Shown here piece after piece: positions 40,795 through 49,672 of a stretch of DNA of 64,000 nucleotides. Positions within the stretch are counted from its first letter, which is position 1. Each line of letters starts with the position of its first letter. The position numbers were made by a program, and so were the translations under genes. The notes beneath the pieces were generated by a model. It saw only the letters and a list, made by a program, of their open reading frames with translations. It made no database searches and was not told the origin of the DNA. The DNA is from Nakazawaea peltata (Eukaryota; Ascomycota; Pichiomycetes; Alaninales; Pachysolenaceae), in contig BCGQ01000001.1 in assembly GCA_001599355.1 (NCBI GenBank), forward strand, positions 1,491,135 to 1,555,134, in the 5' to 3' direction.

Positions 40795-42585
40795 ATGACC
40801 TTAGCAAAAACCATCTACGACCTGCTTGTGATTGGAACAGCCTCTGCAGAGGTCCTCAAAGGATCTCTGAAGATGTTGGTCACTCAAATTGACCGTTGTT
40901 CCAAGCTGAACGTGCTGACTACCGCCGTAGGCTCTCTGTTGACGGCTCCATTCCGTGAACTGGATGAGTTCTGGACCGAAGTTGACCGTGCCAGATATGG
41001 AAGAGCCGGCGCTGTGACTCCACAAGACTCGGCCATCGATATTTACCTGCTTGCCAAACAAAAACTGGACCAAGCTCGTAATGGGACTCTCGGATCGGCT
41101 ACAATTGGAGATTCTCATTTACAAAGTTCATCAAAGAGACCACAATTGAACTCAAATAGTAAGAAACCAACTGGAATTAGAAGCTATTCTCAGACTAGTG
41201 GACCTGATGATTCCAAACCACCGAAAAAGGCCCCTCAAGTCAACTTTGAGCCACCTAAAATGTCCTCATCCGCTGTTCCTTCCTCCCGTCTTGAGAGATT
41301 ATTCCATTATGGTCTGTTGGCGGCTGGAGTTGGAGTTGGGATCGCAACTGAATCTTTGAAGAACTACGCCTCTGGAAAGAAAACCACCTCGCTGAAATCT
41401 CTTCTTTTAAGCCCGGCCAATATCGAAAGAATGCTGAAAAAGTTCTCTAAAATGAGAGGAGCTGCTTTGAAGATCGGACAGCTCATGTCGTTCCAAGACA
41501 ACGCAGTCTTGCCGCCTGAGGTGCAACAGATCTTGATGAGAGTCCAAAACTCGGCTCATTATATGCCTCCAGCCCAATTACACAAGGTTATTGCTGCTCA
41601 ATTGGGTGAAAATTGGAGACTGGACTACTTCCAATCGTTCGATGACGTACCAATGCTGGCTCTGTCGATCGGTCAGGTTCACAGAGCCGTCACTAAGGAC
41701 TTGAGACGTGTAGTAATGAAGGTGCAATACCCTGGAGTGGCCGACTCGATCGATTCCGACTTGAATAATCTCGCTATCTTATTAACTGCTTCCCGTATCT
41801 TACCAGCAGGTATGTTCTTGGATAAGACCATTGATAATGCTCGTTTGGAGTTGAAATGGGAATGTGACTACTTGAGAGAACTGAGTAATATGATCAAATT
41901 CAAAGAATTATTGAAAGACGACGACGTTTATCAAGTCCCAGAAGTGATCGGCGAGCTTAGTGGTGAACATATCTTGACTATGGAAGAGATGAGAGGTGTG
42001 GAAATCATCAAGGGAGATTGGGATCAAGAGACAAAGAACTGGATAGCCGCTAACGTGATGAGATTGTGTCTTAAAGAGATTGCTCAATTCCGTACGATGC
42101 AGACCGATCCCAACTGGGCCAATTTCCTCTACAATCCCGAGACCCACAAGGTTGAATTGTTGGATTTCGGAGCTACTCGTGAGTTCAGTAAAGAATTCAC
42201 AAGTGATTACGTAGGACTTTTAAGAGCAGCAGCCAAACAAGACCGTGATCTGCTGAAATATTACAGTGAGAAGATGGGTTATTTGACCGGGTTGGAAAGT
42301 AGTGCGATGGTCAATGCTCATATTGATTCGTTGATCGTAGTTGCCGAACCATTTTCATCGTTGGTATGTCATGGCAAGCCATTTGATTTCGGTAACCAAA
42401 CTGTCACCGACAGAGTTCGTTCCAACATTGGGTTAATGCTTAACGAGAGATTAACCCCTCCTCCAGAAGAGACCTACAGTTTACATCGTAAGTTGAGTGG
42501 GGCTTATTTGTTGTGTGCTCGGATGAATGCGGTGATCGATACCGAGAAGATCTTCAAGGAGACCGTTGGGTTCGAAGAGCCATGA
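40795..42585 (+). CDS. COQ8: Coq8 (Abc1), atypical kinase-like ATPase of coenzyme Q biosynthesis
   Basis: A 596-residue UbiB/ADCK-family protein needed for coenzyme Q synthesis, acting on the matrix side of the mitochondrial inner membrane. The KxGQ motif is seen as KIGQLMSFQD (about 227). The alanine-rich loop that replaces the kinase glycine loop is encoded CTG-GCT-CTG-TCG (residues 288-291), giving AAAS only with CTG as Ala, followed by IGQVH. Later landmarks are MKVQYPG with the ATP-binding Lys, the EMRGV stretch, QTDPNWANFLYN and LLDFGATR. The N-terminal region is about 95 residues longer than baker's-yeast Coq8 and low complexity in the middle. A single membrane segment is plausible near residue 170. 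Confidence 0.96.
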   Translation: MTLAKTIYDLLVIGTASAEVLKGSLKMLVTQIDRCSKLNVLTTAVGSLLTAPFRELDEFWTEVDRARYGRAGAVTPQDSAIDIYLLAKQKLDQARNGTLGSATIGDSHLQSSSKRPQLNSNSKKPTGIRSYSQTSGPDDSKPPKKAPQVNFEPPKMSSSAVPSSRLERLFHYGLLAAGVGVGIATESLKNYASGKKTTSLKSLLLSPANIERMLKKFSKMRGAALKIGQLMSFQDNAVLPPEVQQILMRVQNSAHYMPPAQLHKVIAAQLGENWRLDYFQSFDDVPMLALSIGQVHRAVTKDLRRVVMKVQYPGVADSIDSDLNNLAILLTASRILPAGMFLDKTIDNARLELKWECDYLRELSNMIKFKELLKDDDVYQVPEVIGELSGEHILTMEEMRGVEIIKGDWDQETKNWIAANVMRLCLKEIAQFRTMQTDPNWANFLYNPETHKVELLDFGATREFSKEFTSDYVGLLRAAAKQDRDLLKYYSEKMGYLTGLESSAMVNAHIDSLIVVAEPFSSLVCHGKPFDFGNQTVTDRVRSNIGLMLNERLTPPPEETYSLHRKLSGAYLLCARMNAVIDTEKIFKETVGFEEP

Positions 42586-43079
42586 AACTTTACCTATTTA
42601 GTATGTTTACCCCTGTATATATTTAATATACCTTAAAATAAGTTAGACACGGGCCCCGAGGGGTAATATGTGAGACAGAGTAGAGGAATGGAGCCGTTAG
42701 AGGAGACACAAAGTTCTCTGCAGCGTGGGGATGCCGAGTGAGCAGATTAGAGGATGTGTCAAGACATATTTGGGGATGAGAATTGACATATTTTGTGAAA
42801 TAGAAGGGCGGGACTAAATGTGACAGGGAAAAATATGGAGACTTAAAGTTAGGGGCGGGATGGGATGTATGGGCAAAGTATGGGAAAGTACGGGGGGAGT
42901 AGAAGGATAGTGAAGGCAGAGAGAAGCGCAGTGAAGGTGTGAGCAGCGCAATGAGAAACATTAGCGCAATGGGTTAAGTAGGGGAATGTTATGAGGGGGA
43001 AGGAAGGGAAAGAGAAGGAGGGTGGAGGGGGAAGGGGTGGGAGAGGTCGGGAGTGGGGGAAGTAGATTTGATGGATAGA

Positions 43080-43222
43080 GTTGATGAGTAGAGTTGATGA
43101 GTAGAGTTGATGAGTAGAGTTGATGAGTAGAGTTGATGAGTAGAGTTGATGAGTAGAGTTGATGAGTAGAGTTGATGAGTAGAGTTGATGAGTAGAGTTG
43201 ATGAGTAGAGTTGATGAGTAGA
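43080..43222. repeat. 13-bp minisatellite (GTTGATGAGTAGA), 11 copies
   Basis: Eleven perfect head-to-tail copies, then a degenerate tail of GATGAG-containing units to about 43271. Thirteen is not a multiple of three, so three frames read through it as 13-residue repeats; this explains the overlapping Ser/Thr/Leu-rich open frames on the minus strand. It begins about 495 bp past the COQ8 stop. Confidence 0.95.
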
Positions 43223-44118
43223 GTGATGAGCTGATGAGTAAAGGGATGAGTCGATGAGTCGATGAGTAGAGTAACTGTAGTCTGCAGTTGATATGTGAAG
43301 TGGAGCAATGCGCCGCTCACTCTTTAGTGACCTCACACCTATTGTATACCCAACAAACAATACACGCTAATATGTGTCTATTGTTTTTCTCTGTAAATAT
43401 CAAAACTACCAAGTATGGCCCACCAAGCCCAAATCTGGATCGGCATAACAGTCTTGGCACAAAGCGCGGACACTATTTTTAGCAGGAAGCGAAAATATGT
43501 ACAAAAATATGTAAAAAGTAACAGGAGTAATCTAGGAATAGCAAGGGTCAAGGAGAGGTTCAAGAACGGCAAGATGCTCGATTTGGAAGTATGGCCGAAA
43601 ATAGAGTGTTCATACAGAGATGAACAGGGGATAGGATTGGGTATTATGTAGAGCCGTATCTCGTTTCGTGTTCTCGAGGTAATATATCCGCCTCATACTT
43701 TGAATCGGTGACAGAAAAGTAATAAATCCTAGTGAAAAACAAGAAAAGGTCAGAGTGGGCCGTAAGAAGACAAAGTACGAGAGGCACAATAGATTGGCAA
43801 ATGCTGAGATAGCTGACGACTCAGCCGAAGACTGAGATGACATCAGGCCTGGCCACCTTTCAACCTAACCCTTGAGACCCCCGCCAATCCCCCCATAATT
43901 CTAAAACTCTCCAAGCCATCGAACTGTTCCTACTTGGAATGCTCTTCTGGAATCAAGGCACGAATGCGCTACTGAGTCCTTTTTGTCTCGTTTACAGATT
44001 CTGGGCGAAATTTTTTATATAGCGCAAATCAGGACACAGCAGAAAGGAAAAAAGTCCGTTGCAGGCAAAATAGAGGCAGACCTGAGCATGTTATCACGTC
44101 AAAAAAATAGACAGCACT

Positions 44119-44134
44119 CAGTTTAGCTAAACTG
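44119..44134. repeat. Perfect 16-bp palindrome
   Basis: CAGTTTAGCTAAACTG equals its own reverse complement. It could be a dimer binding site; about 1 kb upstream of MRN1. Confidence 0.6.
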
Positions 44135-45148
44135 GGCAGCAGAAGCGAGCGTTGGCGAAATGTGAAATGGGGTCTAAGAGTAGAAAGTGTCGAATTATCA
44201 AAAGATCAAGTCCCCCATATATCCTGGGGTAAGTTCAAGGCGAGCATCGAGCTCAGCTAAATAATATGTGATTTTAATAAACTTTAATGCCTAAAATTTG
44301 AAGTGATATGTAATTATTGAATATTTTGTATTAAGATGCAGCAAGATCTATGATGAGTTCGATCTGGAGAGCAATGATAGGGGGGATGGAGAGGAAATGG
44401 GGGAGGAAGGAGATGGAGGATAAAGTAAACAAAACGCGTCGTACAGAGGTAATTGAAAGGAGAGGGAATGGTTCCCCTCACATTATGACCTGGTCATTCT
44501 GGTGAATTCTCAATCAAATTCATCTGCATAATTTCATACACTAAATAATTGTACGCTCACGACACTCGGATCTGGGGCACCACCCATACCACCTACGCCA
44601 CCTACACCGCTACCCCACCTAAATTGAAACCAACCACCTCCACCGAACCACCTCACCCTGCTACCACCCCACCCTGCTACCATAACACCCCTCGAAATAT
44701 CCCCCCCTCAAAGTATCCCTCAATCCATCCCACCCTTTTCAGTCCCAATCAGACTTTTTCATCCTGCGTCTGTTCCACATAATTTCATTTCCTACCAAAT
44801 TAAGAAAAAAATTCTACATTTTTATAATTTTTAAAAGAACAACAAAATCTAACCGTCTTTAATACTTGTGTTCAAGTTTGAGAGTTGATTGAGCAGCGTA
44901 CCACACTGCCACTGAATTAAAAACCACGTCCGACCACTGACAGGACCCTTGTTTGACTGAATCGCGTTTCAAATCGAACTCACAGCCCCCTTTTCCCATC
45001 AGCGCTTGTTAGTACCACGGGTTTCATTATTAAAAGGCTCCGTGAGTGTCTTGATTTCAAAGACACAGACATTTCATCTACGATTCCATCTGATATTCCA
45101 GTTCAAATCGACTCCCTTACTCATCAGCGCTAACCGCGCCTCATCATA

Positions 45149-48100
45149 ATGCATCCTGTTTATCAACAGTACCCGGACTACCCCCAGCAGGGCCAGCCGG
45201 TTCAACTGCCATACTATCTTAATTCGAATCCTTCGAGCTCGACAAATATCCGCGGCAACGGGCATGGCCACCGCAACTCCCGTAAGGGCTCGTCTCTGAA
45301 TTTACACACTATGAACCAGCATCCTTCACAGCAGCACCAGCAGCACCAACCTCCACAGACCCCATTCGATATGCTGTACGGAGCATCGATGCTCCCTCGT
45401 CAGTTACTTGTGGGTTCTCCATTTGTGCAGACGCCTGTAGCGTCTTCGTCACCTTCGAGAGGATACTTTTCGGCGGCTCCAGGAGGTCCGACAGGACCGC
45501 CGGCTGGTGCAATGGCTCATTCGAAGGACGCCTCTTACTTCAGCTCGGTCATTTCTGGCTCTCCAGTACTGCCAATCCTCGGTAATCCACCGGATCCTGC
45601 CACACGACGCAAAAATTCAAACTATATCACGCGCCCACCGCCGCTGATGCGCTCGCTTTCGGTCTCGTCGTCTCTTTCAGACCTCCATTCCCAGGGCCAG
45701 TCCACTTCTCGCTCTATACTTCTACGAGACCTTCCTCCTTCTGTTTCATTGACTTCTATCTTGGACAATGTACGTACGGGAGCCGTGGAGAACTGCCATT
45801 TCACAGCTCAAGGACGTAATGCTGTGATCTCATTCACCGATGCTGCCTCTCTGCGGAGTTTCATCCAAGAATTCTCCGGCAATCATAAATTGGCTATTCT
45901 GTTGAATGCTCCAGACTTGAAAATCGGCTTTGCTCCACCTTCTGCTGCTCCTCACACCATCTCACCGTTCGTAGCTCAGGCTTTAAGCAATGAATCTGCT
46001 ACTAGAAACGTTTACATTGGAAATCTCGACACCTCCACCGTATCAAAGCAACAACTCAACGATGAATTACTGCAATATGGAGCTATAGACACTATAGATT
46101 ACATCGAGGACCGTAAAATAGCGTTTGTTCATTTCACCAGTGTGGCCTCCGCCATCAAGGCTGTCGAGCAGATGCCTTTGGATGAGCAATGGTCCGACTG
46201 TAAAGTGTTCTACGGCAAGGACAGATGTCTGCAGAATGGTCCACAACCGTCTCAATTCTCGTCTCTGTCGGTGTCGTCAGTTTCCGAGCCTGCTTCGGTC
46301 TCGGTTTCTCCGTCATCTTCGTCTACTCCATCCAGACAAAGCTCTAGACTGCAACTGCTGCCATCTCTGCCATCTCTGCAACCACTTGAGATGCGCCAAC
46401 TTCAAGAGTTGACCTCCACCAAGCATAATATTCTCAATTCCACCCTCTCACAGAAGGCTCTTGCCGCTTCGACACTTCTGCTGCTGTCCAATACCTCTGG
46501 ACAGCTCAATGTTGGCAACCGTTGTGTTTATTTGGGAAATCTCCACCCGTTCACCACCGTAGAAGAGATCTGTAACGTAGTAAGAGGTGGAATTTTACAG
46601 TCGATCCGTCATATCCGCGATAAACATATCTGTTTCCTCGTATTTGTCGACCCCTTGGCTGCTGTGCAGTTCTACGCTACCACTAACATGGATGGGATCC
46701 TCGTTCATGGCAAGAAATTGAAGGTGGGATGGGGAAAACATTCAGGTCCACTTCCTAATGCTGTACTGTTACTGGTGACCCTGGGTCTGTCGAGAAATTT
46801 GTACATTGGAGTGACTAATGAAGATGATCCAGATCCGGCTGCTAATAGAGTTCCTGACGAGGCCACTTTACGTCGTGATTTCTCAATTTATGGAGAGATC
46901 GAGCAGATCAACTTCTTGAAAGAGGGCAAATGTGCCTTTGTGAACTTCACCAACATCTCTTTTGCCATGAAGGCAGTTGAAGATTTCCATCGTGGAGCTT
47001 ATGCTGAGAAGTTTGATCAAAGATATCTTCCATTCAAGATTAGTTTCGGTAAAGACCGTTGTGGAAACCCTCCGAAGCCAAAGAAACGTAAGAAGAAGAA
47101 GTCCACCGGTAAGAGCAGCGAGAATCTCAACAATCTTCAGCAACAACCGGCCCATCATGAGACTATTGTGGCTGCTTTGATTGAAGAGGAACGTGAGAAA
47201 GTTCGTAACGGTAATGATCGTAGCGGGGAGGCTCTTGTTTTGGAAAGTATGGGAATCACATCCAAGATGCTTGGATCCGGAGAGAGAGATGACGAGATGG
47301 GTATTATAGATGAGAGTGAGGAGGCTAATGAAGGAGATGTAGATGAGAGTGAAGAAGCAAATGAAGGGGATGTGGATGAAGGAGATGTAGATGAAGGAGA
47401 CGAAGACGAAGATGAAGATTCTGAGGATGACATTGAAATCAAAGGTTTAGAAGCTCTTGACGAAGAAGATGAACATAGAACAATTCAAGCCGATGAATCT
47501 TCTAGTGAGTTAACTCTGGAACTGAAACTGGAGCTGAAACTGGAACTTCAAGATCCCGATTCTTCTGCCCCATTACTTCTTCTTTCTCCTAATGCTGACT
47601 CACTTTCTCTTGAATATGACTCATCGAACTCTGACTCAGTTTCCATTCTTCTCCGTAATGACGACACCGACTCTTCTTTGATCAAAATTTCAGAAGATAA
47701 CACTACTCTGACGACTACGACTGGATCTCAACCTTCCCACAAAGGAGATGTCGATGAAAATACTAAAGTTTCAAATAGAACTGGGTCGACCACCCCTCAA
47801 GCCAGCAATGGACAACTCTACGACTCAAGTAGGAAGAGCAGTGCATCAGTTAACTACTATCCAAGAGGACAGAACAAAAGTTACTCAAGATCATCGTCTA
47901 CATCCTACAATGGAGGTCGTCATAACAGCAATGGCAGTGTTATTCATCGTAACAGTTCGGCATCGAATTTCTTCGGGTCCAGACAATCTTCACGTACTCA
48001 ATTGAATCGTTATCAAGGTCAACCTCAACAGTTTGCTGTTTCTCAGCAATTCAATGCTTTTGCTACGTCGGGATCCCAAGTCATGGCCCAGTATTTACTG

Positions 48101-48613
48101 CAGTCTCAACATGACAATTTGTTGTATCTGACCCATGTTTTAACTCAGGACCCGCGTCATGAAGTACGTTACGATATAGGTATGGGAGATGACGAAGATG
48201 AAGACGAGGAAGGTGGATCAGAAGAAGGTAACGAGGAACTGATTATTGATGACGACGAGTCTAAGAATGAACATCAGCCACAGCACCATGCTCACCGTCA
48301 ACCAATGCAGTACTATTATTACGATGACTACTATCTGCTGCTGCTGCTGCTGCAACTGCAACTGCAACTGCAAGCTCAGGCTCAGCAGTACAGTCAAGGA
48401 GGACCAAAGATGTATCCGATGATGCCTCAGCAGTATGGAGCTCCATATATTTTGGCGGCGGCTCCAAATGGAGGACATCCGGCTCAATATCTGTATGGAA
48501 TTCCAACTACTCCGGTGATGGGAGCCGCTACAGGACCTCAACATATGGCTAGCCCTTCAAGAAACAACAAAAATAGATATGGCAAGAAAAGAAATGGCTA
48601 TAATGGATATTGA
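45149..48613 (+). CDS. MRN1: Multi-RRM RNA-binding protein Mrn1
   Basis: A 1154-residue protein with at least four RRM domains: a weak one from about residue 187 (SILLRDLPP), then RNVYIGNLD (about 285), CVYLGNLHPFTTVEEICNVVRG (about 456) and RNLYIGV with CAFVNFTNISFAMKAV (from about 548), followed by FGKDRCGNPP. These match yeast Mrn1 in sequence and order. A basic KPKKRKKKK stretch follows the last RRM. The C-terminal 450 residues are low complexity and acidic, Ser/Asn or Gln rich, typical of a condensate-forming tail. A block of six CTG codons followed by alternating CAA and CTG, then GCT (48335-48385), reads as poly-Ala and Gln-Ala repeats under the Ala code. Mrn1 in baker's yeast binds mitochondrial and chromatin-related mRNAs. 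Confidence 0.9.
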   Translation: MHPVYQQYPDYPQQGQPVQLPYYLNSNPSSSTNIRGNGHGHRNSRKGSSLNLHTMNQHPSQQHQQHQPPQTPFDMLYGASMLPRQLLVGSPFVQTPVASSSPSRGYFSAAPGGPTGPPAGAMAHSKDASYFSSVISGSPVLPILGNPPDPATRRKNSNYITRPPPLMRSLSVSSSLSDLHSQGQSTSRSILLRDLPPSVSLTSILDNVRTGAVENCHFTAQGRNAVISFTDAASLRSFIQEFSGNHKLAILLNAPDLKIGFAPPSAAPHTISPFVAQALSNESATRNVYIGNLDTSTVSKQQLNDELLQYGAIDTIDYIEDRKIAFVHFTSVASAIKAVEQMPLDEQWSDCKVFYGKDRCLQNGPQPSQFSSLSVSSVSEPASVSVSPSSSSTPSRQSSRLQLLPSLPSLQPLEMRQLQELTSTKHNILNSTLSQKALAASTLLLLSNTSGQLNVGNRCVYLGNLHPFTTVEEICNVVRGGILQSIRHIRDKHICFLVFVDPLAAVQFYATTNMDGILVHGKKLKVGWGKHSGPLPNAVLLLVTLGLSRNLYIGVTNEDDPDPAANRVPDEATLRRDFSIYGEIEQINFLKEGKCAFVNFTNISFAMKAVEDFHRGAYAEKFDQRYLPFKISFGKDRCGNPPKPKKRKKKKSTGKSSENLNNLQQQPAHHETIVAALIEEEREKVRNGNDRSGEALVLESMGITSKMLGSGERDDEMGIIDESEEANEGDVDESEEANEGDVDEGDVDEGDEDEDEDSEDDIEIKGLEALDEEDEHRTIQADESSSELTLELKLELKLELQDPDSSAPLLLLSPNADSLSLEYDSSNSDSVSILLRNDDTDSSLIKISEDNTTLTTTTGSQPSHKGDVDENTKVSNRTGSTTPQASNGQLYDSSRKSSASVNYYPRGQNKSYSRSSSTSYNGGRHNSNGSVIHRNSSASNFFGSRQSSRTQLNRYQGQPQQFAVSQQFNAFATSGSQVMAQYLLQSQHDNLLYLTHVLTQDPRHEVRYDIGMGDDEDEDEEGGSEEGNEELIIDDDESKNEHQPQHHAHRQPMQYYYYDDYYLLLLLLQLQLQLQAQAQQYSQGGPKMYPMMPQQYGAPYILAAAPNGGHPAQYLYGIPTTPVMGAATGPQHMASPSRNNKNRYGKKRNGYNGY

Positions 48614-48668
48614 TAGATGTATAGTGAATGAAATTGTATGTATTATAGGAGAGTAGGGAGGAGAGTAG

Positions 48669-48724
48669 GAGAAACGAGGTGGGAGAAACGAGGTGGGAGA
48701 AACGAGGTGGGAGAAACGAGGTGG
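48669..48724. repeat. 14-bp tandem repeat downstream of MRN1
   Basis: Four perfect copies of GAGAAACGAGGTGG, starting about 55 bp after the MRN1 stop, with shorter variants on both sides. Confidence 0.9.
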
Positions 48725-49627
48725 GAGAACGAGGGAATACGAGGTAGGAAACCCAAGTCCGTCTTCATCAACTCCTCGATCCAATCCCATCCCAATCCAG
48801 TACTGAATGCGCTCAACTATGACAATCACTCAATGATTGGCGATGAATGCAAACTCGTGATTCATTGCAGAATATGCAAAGAATATGAAAAGTTTAAAAA
48901 ATATCTCGAGGAGTAGCCGTGATGAGGTGAAAAATCGCCCAATTAGGAAATAAGTGCGGGACAGGGGATTCGAAACGCAGTAAGGGATCAGATCTAAGAA
49001 GATGAGGGACAGGAAAAGGAAGAGGAGAAGGGGAAGAGAATGAGAATGAGACCGATTAGTATGAGACCATCCACGACGTATAGCCATCTAATAGCCATAC
49101 TCTCTTAACTTACTACCCTCCTTCTCACCTCTCCTTCTATAAAATCTCCACCTATTGAGTCATACACAACACAAATTCCTTGGCATTCCTACCTCTTCAG
49201 CGCACTAAATTTCCTTCTAATTTCTTCTAATTTCTCCCATTCCTTCCATTCCCTTCTATTGATTAATCTTATCTATTGTGTGGAATATTGCCCTTGCCCA
49301 TATCAATTTGCCCTCTGACTCACTACAAATTATTTTTCGCTTTAGGCTTTTACTTTGTGTGCGTTATCTCGTTTAGCGCCGCTCATAGTTAGCCTTTTTC
49401 TCGGGGTCTGCCCTTTTCACTACTGTTATCTAGGCGAGCGCCCCCTTTTTTTCTTGCTCCCAAATCTGCCCCTCTATTACTAATCGCTAGCCACTTCCCT
49501 TTTGCAAAACCAAGTTCCGTACGATTGGTGCAATTTCGCTCGTCCTGCCCTTTCCTTACTTAACCGTGCGATGAGTTGTCTTTTTCGGATCCCACTCTGC
49601 TCTCAGATGAGTCAGATGCATATCAAC

Positions 49628-49635
49628 TATATAAA
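49628..49635 (+). promoter_or_regulatory. TATA box of the arrestin-like gene
   Basis: TATATAAA, 45 bp before the first ATG (49673) and 63 bp before the second in-frame ATG (49691). Confidence 0.5.
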
Positions 49636-49672
49636 GCCGTACATCTCCTGCAAATCTGCTAAAGCCTTGTAG

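Larger units (their letters stand above)
42586..45148. other. 2.56 kb gene-free region between COQ8 and MRN1
   Basis: No convincing gene. The left part holds a 13-bp minisatellite whose long open frames on the minus strand are repeat artefacts. A 16-bp palindrome lies at 44119-44134. A 78-codon frame at 43415-43651 begins with a good ATG and a hydrophobic stretch (WIGITVLAQ) but has no recognised homologue and was not called. The right end is AT-rich with homopolymer runs and probably holds a long MRN1 leader. Confidence 0.5.
48614..49672. other. Intergenic region between MRN1 and the arrestin-like gene
   Basis: 1.06 kb. It starts with a 14-bp tandem repeat, then has no gene. The right half carries a TGCCCTTTT element (49409-49417), an 18-bp string shared with 20939-20956, and a TATA box. 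The 92-codon frame across 48638-48916 is partly made by the repeat and was not called. Confidence 0.55.

Noticed and set aside
40795-42585. CTG read as Ser (the other well-known CUG reassignment) or as standard Leu
   Set aside because: Ser would give SASS or DESH and Leu would give LALS or DELH in motifs where the family has AAAS and DEAH.
42961-43360. Two overlapping minus-strand open frames of about 120 codons with Ser/Thr/Leu repeats
   Set aside because: They are created by the 13-bp minisatellite, which is open in all three frames; flanking sequence has no protein character.
43415-43651. A 78-codon plus-strand frame starting MAHQAQIWIGITVLAQ
   Set aside because: A fair ATG context and a short hydrophobic stretch made it tempting as a small mitochondrial protein, but I recognise no family and codon use differs from the neighbours.
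48638-48916. A 92-codon frame ending CRICKEYEKFKKYLEE
   Set aside because: Its first half is the 14-bp tandem repeat and the second half has no recognised homology; it directly follows MRN1.
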